A DNA stretch of 64,000 nt from a virus: positions 1 to 64,000 of the IMG/VR virus record IMGVR_UViG_3300045284_000279. One strand, given 5' to 3'. Position 1 is the stretch's first letter. Each line of letters opens with the position of its first letter. The position numbers and the translations under genes are program-made. Below, piece after piece: positions 30,090 to 38,705 of this stretch. The notes under the pieces were generated by a model. The model did not search any database. It saw only the letters and a program-made list of their open reading frames with translations, and was not told the DNA's origin.

Positions 30090-31535
30090 GTGCAACAAGC
30101 CGTCATCAGAGTCCTCGGAGCACTCGCCGATCGGTTGACGCTGGGCAAAGTCCTGGGCACGACCTTCGGCGGAAAGCGCAACGTCGCCGAAGCGCTCGGC
30201 TACGCCTTGGAACTTGGAATGGGCGACTACCGCAATCGCTACGATCGCGGAGACGTTGCAGGGCGGATCGTGGACTTCTACCCGAAGTCGACGTGGCGCG
30301 GCGGCTGTCAGGTCTACGACTCCGAAGACCCGAACGAGGTCACGCCGTTCGAGGCCGCCGTCGAATTCATCGTCACGAAGCACGACCTGTGGTCTCGCTT
30401 ACTCTCAGCTGACATCGTCTCAGGCATCGGCCGCTACTCCGTCCTCGTGCTCGGCGCGGAAGGCACGAACTGGAAACAGGAGTTGCCGACGATCAGCGGC
30501 CCCGAAGGCCTGCTGTACCTGTCGCCTCCCTACGGCGAAGACAAGGCCACGATCTCTCAGTGGGTGGAAGATCGGACCAACCCTCGCTACGCCAAGCCGC
30601 TGTTCTACTCGATCAAGTCGACGCGCGCAGACGGTGCCGCCAGCATCGCGCAGGACGTGCACTGGTCTCGCGTCATCCACGTCGCCGACGTGAAGGGCGA
30701 AGACGACATCTTCGCTGAGCCTCGCCTCCGCAGGATCTGGAATCGCCTCGACGACCTCGACAAGGTGGTTGGCGGAGGCTCAGAGGCATTCTGGCAGCGC
30801 GTCCACCGTGGGATGCAGGCCAACGTCGACAAGGAAGTCGCCGTCGCGATGGCCGGCCTGCCCGACGGCGGCAAGGCGATGAAGGACGACCTCGAGAAGC
30901 AGTTCGACGAGTACGTCCACGGATTCCGCCGCTACCTGCGGACGGCCGGCGTCGAGATTCAGGAATTCGGGACCGACGTCTCGAACTTCTCGAATCAGGT
31001 CGACGCGCTGATGACGATCATCGCCTGCGCCGCCCACGTGCCGAAGCGCATCCTGATGGGTACAGAGCGCGGCGAGCTGGCGAGCGGGCAGGACAAGGGC
31101 GAATTCGACGACGCCGTGCAGGGTCGTCGTGCGGGCTTCGGCGAGCGCGTCGTGCGGCAGTTCTTCGATCGGCTGATCTCGGTCGGGTGCCTGCCGGAAC
31201 CTGCCGACGGCAGCTACGACGTCGCGTGGCCCGACATCGAAGAAGAGGACCAGGTCGGCAAGGCCGACATCACCGTCAAGATCGCCGACGCGAATCAGAA
31301 GCAGACGAGCGCAGGGCAGCCGGTCATCATGTCGTCGGCTGAGATCCGCGACATGGTGTACGGTCTCGATCCGCTCGACGAGCTCGACGCGGCGATGCGG
31401 CAGGACGATCAGGCGCTCGCTGCCGCGGCAAAAAAAAAGTCACGCAACCGCGCGAGGGCTCAGGTCGTCGCCGCTCAGCGGCGCCTGTCCATCGTGCGAC
31501 GAGTCGTCACGTCGCGAGGCTCCGTCGCGTCATGA
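30090..31535 (+). CDS. portal protein (DUF1073 / Acb1-N type)
   Basis: The 481-residue protein is the head portal through which DNA enters and leaves. DUF1073-type landmarks are YRNRYDRGDVAGRIVDFYPK, FEAAVEFIV, GIGRYSVLVLGAEG, HWSRVIHVADVKGEDDIFAE, RLRRIWNRLDDLDKVVGGGS, HVPKRILMGTERGELASGQD and the late AWPDIEEEDQVGKADI. The C-terminus is basic after a run of seven lysine-rich bases (31431-31440). The GTG at 30090 is chosen because no in-frame ATG precedes it. It overlaps the next gene by ATGA. Confidence 0.9.
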   Translation: MQQAVIRVLGALADRLTLGKVLGTTFGGKRNVAEALGYALELGMGDYRNRYDRGDVAGRIVDFYPKSTWRGGCQVYDSEDPNEVTPFEAAVEFIVTKHDLWSRLLSADIVSGIGRYSVLVLGAEGTNWKQELPTISGPEGLLYLSPPYGEDKATISQWVEDRTNPRYAKPLFYSIKSTRADGAASIAQDVHWSRVIHVADVKGEDDIFAEPRLRRIWNRLDDLDKVVGGGSEAFWQRVHRGMQANVDKEVAVAMAGLPDGGKAMKDDLEKQFDEYVHGFRRYLRTAGVEIQEFGTDVSNFSNQVDALMTIIACAAHVPKRILMGTERGELASGQDKGEFDDAVQGRRAGFGERVVRQFFDRLISVGCLPEPADGSYDVAWPDIEEEDQVGKADITVKIADANQKQTSAGQPVIMSSAEIRDMVYGLDPLDELDAAMRQDDQALAAAAKKKSRNRARAQVVAAQRRLSIVRRVVTSRGSVAS

Positions 31536-31780
31536 TCGAGACCTTCGCCTCGATCCGCGACGGCGTCTCGCTGGCCGACATCGAAGCGGCCGTGAAGACC
31601 GGCAGCGTCGAACACGTCGTGGCAGTCTTCGACGGCCTCGCCGCCTTGCAGCCTCGCGCGGCAGGCGCCAGTCAGCGGTTCCTGTCAGGCGTAGCGATCG
31701 CGAACGTCGTCTCCGATGCGATGGCTGCTGGTTCATCGGCCGTGCCGCTCTGCGTGCCGAAGAGGCACGGCGCATCGTGA
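31532..31780 (+). CDS. MuF-type head protein, N-terminal part (separate frame)
   Basis: An 82-residue product (IETFASIRDGVSLADIEAAV, ASQRFLSGVAIANVVSDAMA) resembling the helical N-terminal section that normally belongs to a single MuF-like head morphogenesis protein. It ends at a TGA overlapping the GTG of the next gene, which carries the rest. Either the head protein is made from two coupled genes here, or a shift has split it. Confidence 0.55.
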   Translation: MIETFASIRDGVSLADIEAAVKTGSVEHVVAVFDGLAALQPRAAGASQRFLSGVAIANVVSDAMAAGSSAVPLCVPKRHGAS

Positions 31781-32352
31781 GCCGCTGCGGCACAGGCTTC
31801 ATCGAGGTGGCCTTCGACAGGACCAATCCCGAAGCCGTCGCATATGCGGAAGCTCGAGCTGGTGAGATGGTGACGGCCGTCACGTCGAGCGTGCGCGATA
31901 CGATCCGCGAGATCATCACGCGGGCCTTTACCGAGAAGATCACGCCAGCTGAAACGGCCGCGCTCATCCGCGACACCGTCGGCCTCACGGTACGCGATGC
32001 GACGGCTGTGCTGAACCTGCGGCGCGACCTGATCGACGGAGGTGCGACGAAGGCGCAGGTCAAGAAGCAGACGACGGCCTATGCCGACGGCCTTCTCAAG
32101 CGTCGCGCCGAGACCATTGCGCGCACGGAGATCATGCGCGCCTCAAACGAAGGCACCGCGCAGCTCTGGAGCCAAGCGAAGGATCGCGGCCTGTTGACCG
32201 GCGACGAGAAGAAGGTCTGGATCGCCGCTGACCCGTGTCCCGAGTGCGAAGACGTCGACGGCGAGGAAGTCGGAATCTTCGACGACTTCTCGGTCGGCAC
32301 GAATCCACCACTGCATCCGAACTGCCTGTGCACGATCGGTCTGATCGCGTAG
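31777..32352 (+). CDS. MuF-like head morphogenesis (minor capsid) protein
   Basis: The 191-residue product has the MuF C-terminal signature: FDRTNPEAVAYAEARAGEMV, IARTEIMRASNEGTAQLWSQ, KKVWIAADPCPECEDVDGE and PPLHPNCLCTIGL. These cysteine and histidine positions are conserved in the family. The protein joins portal to capsid and is ejected or structural in other phages. Usual proteins have an additional N-terminal domain, here encoded in the preceding overlapping frame. Confidence 0.85.
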   Translation: MSRCGTGFIEVAFDRTNPEAVAYAEARAGEMVTAVTSSVRDTIREIITRAFTEKITPAETAALIRDTVGLTVRDATAVLNLRRDLIDGGATKAQVKKQTTAYADGLLKRRAETIARTEIMRASNEGTAQLWSQAKDRGLLTGDEKKVWIAADPCPECEDVDGEEVGIFDDFSVGTNPPLHPNCLCTIGLIA

Positions 32353-32361
32353 GAGGAACCG

Positions 32362-32496
32362 ATGCCGAATCTGCTCGCCCTGCTCGCCGTCGTCGCCCTG
32401 CTCTTGACCATCGCGTCGGCCATCGGGAAGGCGCCGCTTTGGGTGGCGGTCTTCCTGCTCGCGTTCGTCGCCTGCGTGCAGTTGTGGGGACGCTGA
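32362..32496 (+). CDS. small membrane protein, 44 aa
   Basis: ATG 32362 follows a strong AGGAGGA. The 44 residues form two membrane helices (NLLALLAVVALLLTIASAI and WVAVFLLAFVACVQLW) with GKAPL as the turn. A holin-like or inner-membrane assembly role is possible. It is too short to be identified by family. Confidence 0.65.
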   Translation: MPNLLALLAVVALLLTIASAIGKAPLWVAVFLLAFVACVQLWGR

Positions 32497-32502
32497 CGTT
32501 GC

Positions 32503-32529
32503 GCTTCGTTTAATCGGTTAGTCGAAAGC
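32503..32529. promoter_or_regulatory. imperfect palindrome before protease gene
   Basis: GCTTCG and CGAAAGC enclose TAA-TCGG-TTA, giving an interrupted hairpin directly before ATG 32532. The left part resembles the spacer of promoter copy 2 (TTCGTTTA). It might be a regulatory hairpin controlling the protease/scaffold gene, or a weak promoter with CTGACG at 32493. The evidence is limited to symmetry and position. Confidence 0.3.
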
Positions 32530-32531
32530 TC

Positions 32532-34499
32532 ATGGCCAGCACCAGTCAGCACACCTACCGACACAAGAGCGGGCATTCCATCGTCAAGCACGACGGAAGC
32601 TGGAGCGTGATGTCGAAGGACGGGAATCAGGTGCTGAAGCGCGTCGGTTCACTCGACGAGGCCATCGCGTGGTGCGATGCGAAGTTCGTGAAGGTCGCAC
32701 GCTGCCTGCACCTGCTCGGCGCAACCGGCGACATCCGCACGGCGAAGTTCGAGGACCGCGACCACGTCGTCGTACCTGTCGTCGCGCTGCTCGGCGACAC
32801 GACGATCTGGCCGGTCAATGCGCCGGCACCTGAATACGTGCCTGCTGAGACGCTGGCCGTTGCGCCGCAGGGGTGGAACGGTCGGCCGTGCGTCGGCGAT
32901 CATCCGCAGGACAACGGCACGCAGATCTCCGCCAACTCGCCGCGTATCCTCGAGCGCGAAGCCTTCGGTCGGATCTTCGACGCGCAGTTCAAGAACAACA
33001 GCCTCGCCGTCGAAGGCTGGCTCGATCGGTCTCGCGCTGATGCCCTGCCGGAACCGCAGCGCACGAATGCGCTCGACGTGCTCGATCGCGTGCTCGCAGG
33101 CGAGGTCGTCGAGGTTTCAGTCGGCTGCTACGTCGTGACGGAAGAGCACCCAGGCATCGACGCCAACGGCATGGCATACAACGAGATCTGGACCGAGGTC
33201 GTGCCCGATCACCTCGCGTTCCTGCCTGCCGGATCGACTGGCGCCTGCTCGGTCGAGATGGGCTGCGGCGCTCCGCGTGCCGCACGCATCCACATCCCCG
33301 CAGGCGACCACTACGTCGACGGCGCGTCGGCCGTCTCCGATCCGACCTCGATTGCTGCAGGTCGTGAAGCATCCGCCGTGCTCGCGATCCTTCGCTCGGT
33401 GACGGCGCACGTACCAGAGACGACCGCGGCGCCCGTGCCCGATCCGGCACAGGTCCCGCAGGAGGACGCGATGAGCGGAACGAAGAAGGGCAGCGAGGAT
33501 CTGCCGCAGCCGAAGTCCACGATGAAGACCATGCTCGCGCGCTTCGCGTCGAGCTTCGTGTCGTTCTTCCGCAGCGCACAGGAAGGCATGAGCGACGCCG
33601 ACCTGCGCGGCAAGCTGTACGACGCCGTGCGGGCCGACGAGCCGGGCTTCCTCTGGATCGAGGAGGTCTATCCGACCGACAGCATCGTCATCTACTGCGT
33701 GCAGCCGGAGCAGGAGATGCAGACCATCCGCCGGACCTTCGCGTTGAGCGAATCCGGTGACGTCACACTGAACGGCGACCGCGAAGAAGTCGAGCGCGTC
33801 ACGTCGTATCAGCCGAAGGCCGCCGCGGCGAGCGCCGCAAGCGGAGTGGTCGCGGGAGATCCCGCGCCGAAAACCGCCGCATGCGGGTGCGGCGGGCAGA
33901 AGGAGTCACAAACGCCCGCTCATACCGCAGCAGCGGAGGTCAAGATGCACAGGAACGCGGAGCGCATCAGTGCGCTCATCGCCAACCCGAAGACGTACTG
34001 GAAGGCCGCCGACCAGACGTTCCTCGAGGGTCTCGACGACGCGCGCCTCTCGGAAGTCGAGGCGGCGGCCGTGCCACCGACCGAGACCGAAGAGGAGCGT
34101 CGGCGGCGCGAGGCAGCAGCAGTCGCAGGGACCGGAACCGAGACGCCGGCCGCGACGACGACGGAGCAGCCGAAGGCGGCTGCGGCCAAGAAGACGACGG
34201 CCGAGTGGCTGTCGGATGCGCCCGCAGAGGTGCGGTCGCTCGTGGCGAATGCCCAGCGTCAGGAGCAGGCCCGCCGTACGGCGCTGGTCGGCTCGCTGAA
34301 GGGGTGCCAGTCGGAGTACACCGAAGCGGAGCTGGGATCGATGCCGATCGATCAGCTCGAGCGCATCGCGCGCCTCGCGCGCGCCACCGTGCCGGACGCG
34401 GACTTCGCGGCGCTCGGCGGACCGGCGCGTGAAGCGGTCGACGACTTCATCGAGAACCCGCCGAACGGCTGGTTCCCGGCCGGAAAGGCGGCGAACTGA
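32532..34499 (+). CDS. prohead protease (DUF2213-type) fused to scaffold-like region
   Basis: The 655-residue product starts with a 55-residue basic module, then a DUF2213-type protease domain (about 55-240): GWNGRPCVGDHP, REAFGRIFDAQFKNNSLAVE, VVEVSVGCYVVTEEHPG, PDHLAFLPAGSTGACSVEMG. Residues about 250-655 are helical, alanine/glutamate-rich and low in complexity, as expected for a scaffold that is cleaved out during maturation. Within it residues 340-430 contain a small alpha/beta segment (LYDAVRADEPGFLWIEEVYP). Position before decoration and capsid genes supports this. Confidence 0.82.
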   Translation: MASTSQHTYRHKSGHSIVKHDGSWSVMSKDGNQVLKRVGSLDEAIAWCDAKFVKVARCLHLLGATGDIRTAKFEDRDHVVVPVVALLGDTTIWPVNAPAPEYVPAETLAVAPQGWNGRPCVGDHPQDNGTQISANSPRILEREAFGRIFDAQFKNNSLAVEGWLDRSRADALPEPQRTNALDVLDRVLAGEVVEVSVGCYVVTEEHPGIDANGMAYNEIWTEVVPDHLAFLPAGSTGACSVEMGCGAPRAARIHIPAGDHYVDGASAVSDPTSIAAGREASAVLAILRSVTAHVPETTAAPVPDPAQVPQEDAMSGTKKGSEDLPQPKSTMKTMLARFASSFVSFFRSAQEGMSDADLRGKLYDAVRADEPGFLWIEEVYPTDSIVIYCVQPEQEMQTIRRTFALSESGDVTLNGDREEVERVTSYQPKAAAASAASGVVAGDPAPKTAACGCGGQKESQTPAHTAAAEVKMHRNAERISALIANPKTYWKAADQTFLEGLDDARLSEVEAAAVPPTETEEERRRREAAAVAGTGTETPAATTTEQPKAAAAKKTTAEWLSDAPAEVRSLVANAQRQEQARRTALVGSLKGCQSEYTEAELGSMPIDQLERIARLARATVPDADFAALGGPAREAVDDFIENPPNGWFPAGKAAN

Positions 34500-34501
34500 T
34501 C

Positions 34502-34948
34502 ATGGCGATCACCAGATACGATCCGAACACCATCTGGCTCGGTGGCAACGTGACGCAGGTCGGCGACGTCGTCGCGTCCGAAGCCATCACGCCCGGTCAC
34601 CTCGTCGAGCGGTTCAACAGCTCCGGCACTGCGAAGTTCCGCAAGTGCACGCTGGTGACCGGTGCCACGCTGCCGGCATTCGCGCTCAACCAGTCGATGC
34701 TCAACAAGGGCGTCGACGACGCCTACGCGTCGGGCGACCTCGTCGAGGTCGCTATCGGCTCGAAGGGTGCCACGTTCTGGGCCATCATCGCGTCCGGACA
34801 GAACATCGTCGCCGGCGCGCGCCTCGAATCGGCAGGCAACGGGACGCTGCGGGCGCTGGCGAGCGGCGTGGCAATCGCGCAGGCCGTCCGCGGCGTCGAC
34901 AACTCGGCCGGACCGGGCGACGCCCGCATCCCGGTCGAAGTGATCTGA
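34502..34948 (+). CDS. capsid decoration / cement-like protein
   Basis: A 148-residue beta-rich protein (VTQVGDVVASEAITPGHLVE, GATLPAFALNQSMLNKGVDD, GDLVEVAIGSKGATFWAIIA, GNGTLRALASG). The pattern of 'a...I.pG.lve' plus repeated strands matches head decoration proteins that precede the major capsid gene in many phages (DUF2190-like). AGGAGG then leads to the capsid gene 16 nt later. Confidence 0.7.
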   Translation: MAITRYDPNTIWLGGNVTQVGDVVASEAITPGHLVERFNSSGTAKFRKCTLVTGATLPAFALNQSMLNKGVDDAYASGDLVEVAIGSKGATFWAIIASGQNIVAGARLESAGNGTLRALASGVAIAQAVRGVDNSAGPGDARIPVEVI

Positions 34949-34964
34949 GGAGGAGTCAAAAGCC

Positions 34965-35975
34965 ATGATCAACAGATTCGGAGACCTCCGCCTCAGCGGC
35001 GCGCCAACGCACTTCCAGACGCTGGCGGCGATGCTGGCGCGGAACCTGTCCGTGGGGCAGCTGCGGTCGTTGACCCCGCTGCCTGCCGAGGCGCAGAAGG
35101 AGATCGACAAGGCCGTCGTCAGGGTGGGCCGTACGCGGCTCGTCCTCGTCGACGACCTGATCTCGGAAGGCCTCGTCTACAACCTGACCGACCCGCTCTC
35201 GGTCATGCAGCTGGAATGGGAGTCGACCTCCGAGACCGGCGGCGCGCAGCGGACGATGAGCCCGTCTGCGCGCGGAGAGAACCAGCTGCCGAACCGCACG
35301 CCGAGCCGCGTGCCGATCTTCCTGACGACCGACGACTTCTTCCTCGGCATCAGGACGTTCCGCGCGAGCCAGCGCGTCGGTCAGCCGCTGGACACGACGC
35401 TCGTCGAGCAGGCGACGCGTCGAGTCAACGAGGCGATCGAAGACCAGGCCTTCAACGGCGCCTCGCTCGCCGTCGGCGGCTACTCGGCGCCGGGCGTGCT
35501 CGGCGCACCGAGCGTCAACAGCTACGTCTACAACGACTCCGGCCAGGCGTGGGACAACGCCGGCAAGACGGGGGAGGAGATCCTCTCCGACGTGCTGTCG
35601 ATGATCGACCTCGCCGTCGGCGACAAGCGGTACGGTCCGTACAACCTGTACGTGCCGACGCTCTACGGCAACAAGCTGAACGCCGACTTCAAGGCGAACA
35701 GCGCGATGACGACGCTCCAGCGCCTGGAGCAGATCAGCGTCGGCGGCCGCAACCTGCAGGTGCGCGTCGCGGACGCGCTGCCGGCGAATAAGACCGTGCT
35801 CGTGCAGATGACGAGCGACGTCATCGACCTGATCAACGGTCAGGCTCCGGTGACGATCCCGTGGACGTCCCCGGACGGCTTCACGCTGTACTGGCTCGTG
35901 ATGGCGATCCAGGTCGTGCGCGTGCGCGCCGACTACTCGTCCAACTCGGGCATCGTCGTCGGCTTCACGTCGTAA
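34965..35975 (+). CDS. major capsid protein (HK97 fold, encapsulin-like)
   Basis: The 336-residue product is the expected shell protein: AGGAGG before ATG 34965, location after protease and decoration genes. Family features of encapsulin/linocin-type capsids are DDLISEGLVYNLTDPLSVMQ, the arm ENQLPNRTPSRVPIFLTTDD, FFLGIRTFRASQRVGQPLDT, a glycine-rich spine region, YGPYNLYVPTLYGNKL and IVVGFTS at the end. Several hundred copies would form the head. Confidence 0.88.
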   Translation: MINRFGDLRLSGAPTHFQTLAAMLARNLSVGQLRSLTPLPAEAQKEIDKAVVRVGRTRLVLVDDLISEGLVYNLTDPLSVMQLEWESTSETGGAQRTMSPSARGENQLPNRTPSRVPIFLTTDDFFLGIRTFRASQRVGQPLDTTLVEQATRRVNEAIEDQAFNGASLAVGGYSAPGVLGAPSVNSYVYNDSGQAWDNAGKTGEEILSDVLSMIDLAVGDKRYGPYNLYVPTLYGNKLNADFKANSAMTTLQRLEQISVGGRNLQVRVADALPANKTVLVQMTSDVIDLINGQAPVTIPWTSPDGFTLYWLVMAIQVVRVRADYSSNSGIVVGFTS

Positions 35976-36016
35976 GCCGCGTCGAAGTCTACCGAAGGGA
36001 GCGAGGAGAAACCGCC

Positions 36017-36421
36017 ATGCCGAAGTATCGCATCGTGGCCGGCAAGATCAGCCGGCCTGTTCGCCGCGAGAACACGCAGCCCGATCCGAAGACGGGCAAG
36101 CATCCCGAAGATCGCGTGGTCTTCAGGGCCGGTCAGGTCGTCGACTTGTCGCACGAGGAAGCGGCGCGCCTCGGCGCGAACGTCGTGCCCGTCGCCGACG
36201 AGATGGCCGATCAGATCCCGTCGGGGTCTGTCGGCGTGCCGCTCGGATTCGGCGCCGGTCCGGATCGTGCCGTGCCGGTGAAGGGTTCGACGGCCACCCA
36301 GCCGCCGCAGCCTGCCAGCCGGCCGACCGGTGGCACGACCGACCTGTCGACGCCGGTCGACGAGGCCGGAGACAAGACCCAGGCCGACGGCAAGTCGGAA
36401 GGCCGCAAGGGCCGCGGGTAG
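36017..36421 (+). CDS. hypothetical head-region protein, 134 aa
   Basis: ATG 36017 has GAGGAG 10 nt upstream. Residues 1-65 are a folded-looking part (YRIVAGKISRPVRR, VVFRAGQVVDLSHEEAARLG). The remainder is a proline/threonine/glycine-rich tail (TATQPPQPASRPTGG). Such proteins after the capsid gene are often head-associated. Function unknown. Confidence 0.55.
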   Translation: MPKYRIVAGKISRPVRRENTQPDPKTGKHPEDRVVFRAGQVVDLSHEEAARLGANVVPVADEMADQIPSGSVGVPLGFGAGPDRAVPVKGSTATQPPQPASRPTGGTTDLSTPVDEAGDKTQADGKSEGRKGRG

Positions 36422-36449
36422 TCAACGCGGATCAGGAGGAGGAGTATCG

Positions 36450-36680
36450 GTGCTGACGATCCGCGTCGAGCACAGCGCGTCCGTCCACGAGGTCTTCGAG
36501 GCCTCGCGCTACACCTACGACAGCGAGGCTTGTCACTTGACCATCGATCAGGTCGAGGGCGGGCCTCGCGTCGTCCAGCTCGGACAGGGCGCGAAGTACT
36601 ACGTGATGAACAGCGTCGGGCAGACGGTGGCGACGGAGACCGTCGGCCGGCCTCGCTCGGCGCAGTTCAGGACTGGATAG
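36450..36680 (+). CDS. hypothetical protein, 76 aa
   Basis: GTG 36450 is preceded by AGGAGGAGGAG. The 76 residues are beta-rich (LTIRVEHSASVHEVFEASRY, PRVVQLGQGAKYYVMNSVGQ). No family recognised; head-region location suggests a small structural protein. Confidence 0.55.
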   Translation: MLTIRVEHSASVHEVFEASRYTYDSEACHLTIDQVEGGPRVVQLGQGAKYYVMNSVGQTVATETVGRPRSAQFRTG

Positions 36681-36683
36681 GCG

Positions 36684-37037
36684 ATGGCGTGGGGATTCAC
36701 CGGCGCGGCGGAGCCTGACGTCAACGTGCGTGCCGCCGTCGTGCCCGTCGCCGACGACGTGACGGAAGCCATCGCGCAGGGCGGACAGATCGTCAGCGGC
36801 AACGTACGCATTCAGTGGATCAACGTCATCAACGACGCGCAGCAGGAAGAAGGCGTGCGCGTCACCGACACGGCCGGGAATCCGATCTTGCCGATGGTGA
36901 AGGTGCCGGAGCGCGACAACCGCGAGAAGGAGTGGCCGTTCCCGAAGTACAACGGCGTCGTCGTGTGGCGTCCCTTGTCGGGTGCCGTCGCCAACGGTGC
37001 CGTGACCGTCGACTTGACCGGCTACGCGGTGACCTAA
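36684..37037 (+). CDS. hypothetical structural-region protein, 117 aa
   Basis: ATG 36684 follows the previous stop by three bases. The 117 residues are beta-rich (NVRAAVVPVADDVTEAI, GGQIVSGNVRIQWINVIND, KEWPFPKYNGVVVWRPL), consistent with a small virion protein. No export signal, unlike the next six genes. Function unknown. Confidence 0.55.
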   Translation: MAWGFTGAAEPDVNVRAAVVPVADDVTEAIAQGGQIVSGNVRIQWINVINDAQQEEGVRVTDTAGNPILPMVKVPERDNREKEWPFPKYNGVVVWRPLSGAVANGAVTVDLTGYAVT

Positions 37038-37041
37038 CACA

Positions 37042-37647
37042 GTGAGACGCTGGCTGCACCTCGCGCTCGTCGGTGCCTTCGGGATGTTGGCTGGGAACCT
37101 GCTGACGGGCCGACCCGTCGAAGCGCAGAACATCAAGGCGACGGATCCGCGCAACGGCCACACCGTCGACCTCGGCGACTGGGGCGGGAAGCTCGACACG
37201 ATCGCCGGCGACACGACGGTGATGCAGACGCAGCTGGCGAGCATCCTCAAGCGGCTCAATCGTCCGCTCGTCGTGATTCCGCAGCCGCTCGGTGCCTGCG
37301 CAGCGACGAACACCACGCTCTTCGATCAGGCCATCTCGCAGACGGCGACGACGAGGATCATCACCGGCGTCCCGGGCATGCGGTGGGTGGTCTGCGCGAT
37401 TCGCATCGTGGCGAATGCGGCCGAGGTCACGTCGGAGTTGGAAGGCACGGGCACCAACTGCGGCACCGGCACGGTCGCGCACAGCGGCTCGACGACGGCA
37501 GCGAGCGGTGAGAGCTTTTCAGCAGGCGGCGGCTACCAGAGCACGCAGCCGTTCTACGCGAACAAGCCCGGCACGGACTTCTGCATCGGCGACAGCGGAT
37601 CGAGCAGGGTGACCGGCAAGGTGACGGCGGCGTTCGTGCCGTCTTAG
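37042..37647 (+). CDS. exported protein 1 of a six-gene run, 201 aa
   Basis: GTG start. RRWLHLALVGAFGMLAGNLL followed by TGRPVEAQ is a signal peptide or anchor with a VEA-Q cut site. Then a helix (VMQTQLASILKRLN) and a beta domain with four cysteines (LGACAATN, WVVCAIRI, TNCGTG, DFCIGD) suited to disulphides outside the cytoplasm. Unrelated in detail to the three following paralogues, but it shares their size and placement. Role unknown: surface factor, or virion protein exported before assembly. Confidence 0.65.
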   Translation: MRRWLHLALVGAFGMLAGNLLTGRPVEAQNIKATDPRNGHTVDLGDWGGKLDTIAGDTTVMQTQLASILKRLNRPLVVIPQPLGACAATNTTLFDQAISQTATTRIITGVPGMRWVVCAIRIVANAAEVTSELEGTGTNCGTGTVAHSGSTTAASGESFSAGGGYQSTQPFYANKPGTDFCIGDSGSSRVTGKVTAAFVPS

Positions 37648-37662
37648 GGTGGAGCAGACACG

Positions 37663-38160
37663 ATGAAGACGTGGAAGGCCTTCGACATCATCTTCGCGAC
37701 GCTCAGCGCGGTCGTCGTGGCACTCGTCGTGCCGCTGCACGCGCAGTTGAATCAGCCGGACCCTGCGAAGGTCCAGGCCGAACTGGGCGTCCCTGCGATC
37801 TACCTGGTTCCGATCTCGGCGACAGCAGGTAACTCGACGCAGACGACGCTGACGATTCCTGCACCTCCGCCCGGTGCCTACAACTACGTGTGCAAGCTCG
37901 ACTTCAACGACTCGCAGGGCACGACCGGCAACGCACAGACCAACTCCACGATCACGACGACGAACTTCAACTCGTGGGCGTGGAAGTACAGCCTCGCCGC
38001 GGCGACCAACACGCAGTACGAGCATTCGTTCGACTGGGGTCAGCCGGCGACCGGCTGCGCGAAGAGCACCTCGCCCGCGACGGCGACGACCTTCGTGAGC
38101 CCGAGCGGCGGCAACGCGACGCAGTTCACGTTCTCGGCGATGTACTACCAAGCGAAGTGA
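37663..38160 (+). CDS. exported protein 2 (tandem paralogue A)
   Basis: The 165-residue product starts with a hydrophobic segment (IIFATLSAVVVALVVPLHAQ), then DPAKVQAELGVPAIY, TLTIPAPPPGAYNYVCKLDF, NFNSWAWKYSLAAATNTQYE, HSFDWGQPATGCAKSTSP and a final strand FTFSAMYYQAK. The same blocks recur in the next two genes. Two cysteines (VCKL and TGCAK) are conserved in all three and may pair. The pattern is an exported beta-sandwich of unknown function. Confidence 0.65.
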   Translation: MKTWKAFDIIFATLSAVVVALVVPLHAQLNQPDPAKVQAELGVPAIYLVPISATAGNSTQTTLTIPAPPPGAYNYVCKLDFNDSQGTTGNAQTNSTITTTNFNSWAWKYSLAAATNTQYEHSFDWGQPATGCAKSTSPATATTFVSPSGGNATQFTFSAMYYQAK

Positions 38161-38168
38161 GGATTCCG

Positions 38169-38705
38169 ATGAAGCGTGCCGTCGTCTTCCTGATCGCCTT
38201 CTTCGGTCTGCTCGTCCTCGGGCCGCGTGCCACGCAGGTAATCTGGCGCGCCGCCGAGATGCCGTTCTCGTTGGCGGAAAGGCTCGACGCGCAGAACCTC
38301 TCCGATCCTGCGAAGACGCAGGTTGAGATCGGCATCCCGGCCGTCTACACGATTGCGATCTCGGCGACGGCCGCCGTCAACAACCAGACGACGCTGACGA
38401 TTCCGCAGCCGCCGTCCGGTCAGTACAACTACGTGTGCAAGCTCGAATTCAGCGCGAGCCAGAACGGCACGTCGACGGCTAACCCGAACAGCACGACGAG
38501 CTCGACGAACTTCAACAGCTGGGCGTGGAAGTATTCGCTGGCGGCGACGGCGAACCTGTCGTACGAACATTCGTTCGACATGGGCAACCCTGCGACCGGC
38601 TGCGCGAAGAGCACGTCACCCGGCACCGTCACGACGTTCGTCTCGCCGGCAGCGCTGACCAACACGGCCTTCACGTGGTCGGCCACCTACTATCAGGCGA
38701 AGTAA
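38169..38705 (+). CDS. exported protein 3 (tandem paralogue B)
   Basis: The 178-residue product is a paralogue of its neighbours. A hydrophobic start (AVVFLIAFFGLLVLGPRA) is followed by a longer spacer ending DAQ, then DPAKTQVEIGIPAVY, NYVCKLEFSASQNG, NFNSWAWKYSLAATANLSYE, HSFDMGNPATGCAKSTSPGT and WSATYYQAK. It overlaps the next gene by one base. Conservation of the tryptophan-rich block and cysteines, with changed loops, suggests duplication and diversification. Confidence 0.65.
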   Translation: MKRAVVFLIAFFGLLVLGPRATQVIWRAAEMPFSLAERLDAQNLSDPAKTQVEIGIPAVYTIAISATAAVNNQTTLTIPQPPSGQYNYVCKLEFSASQNGTSTANPNSTTSSTNFNSWAWKYSLAATANLSYEHSFDMGNPATGCAKSTSPGTVTTFVSPAALTNTAFTWSATYYQAK

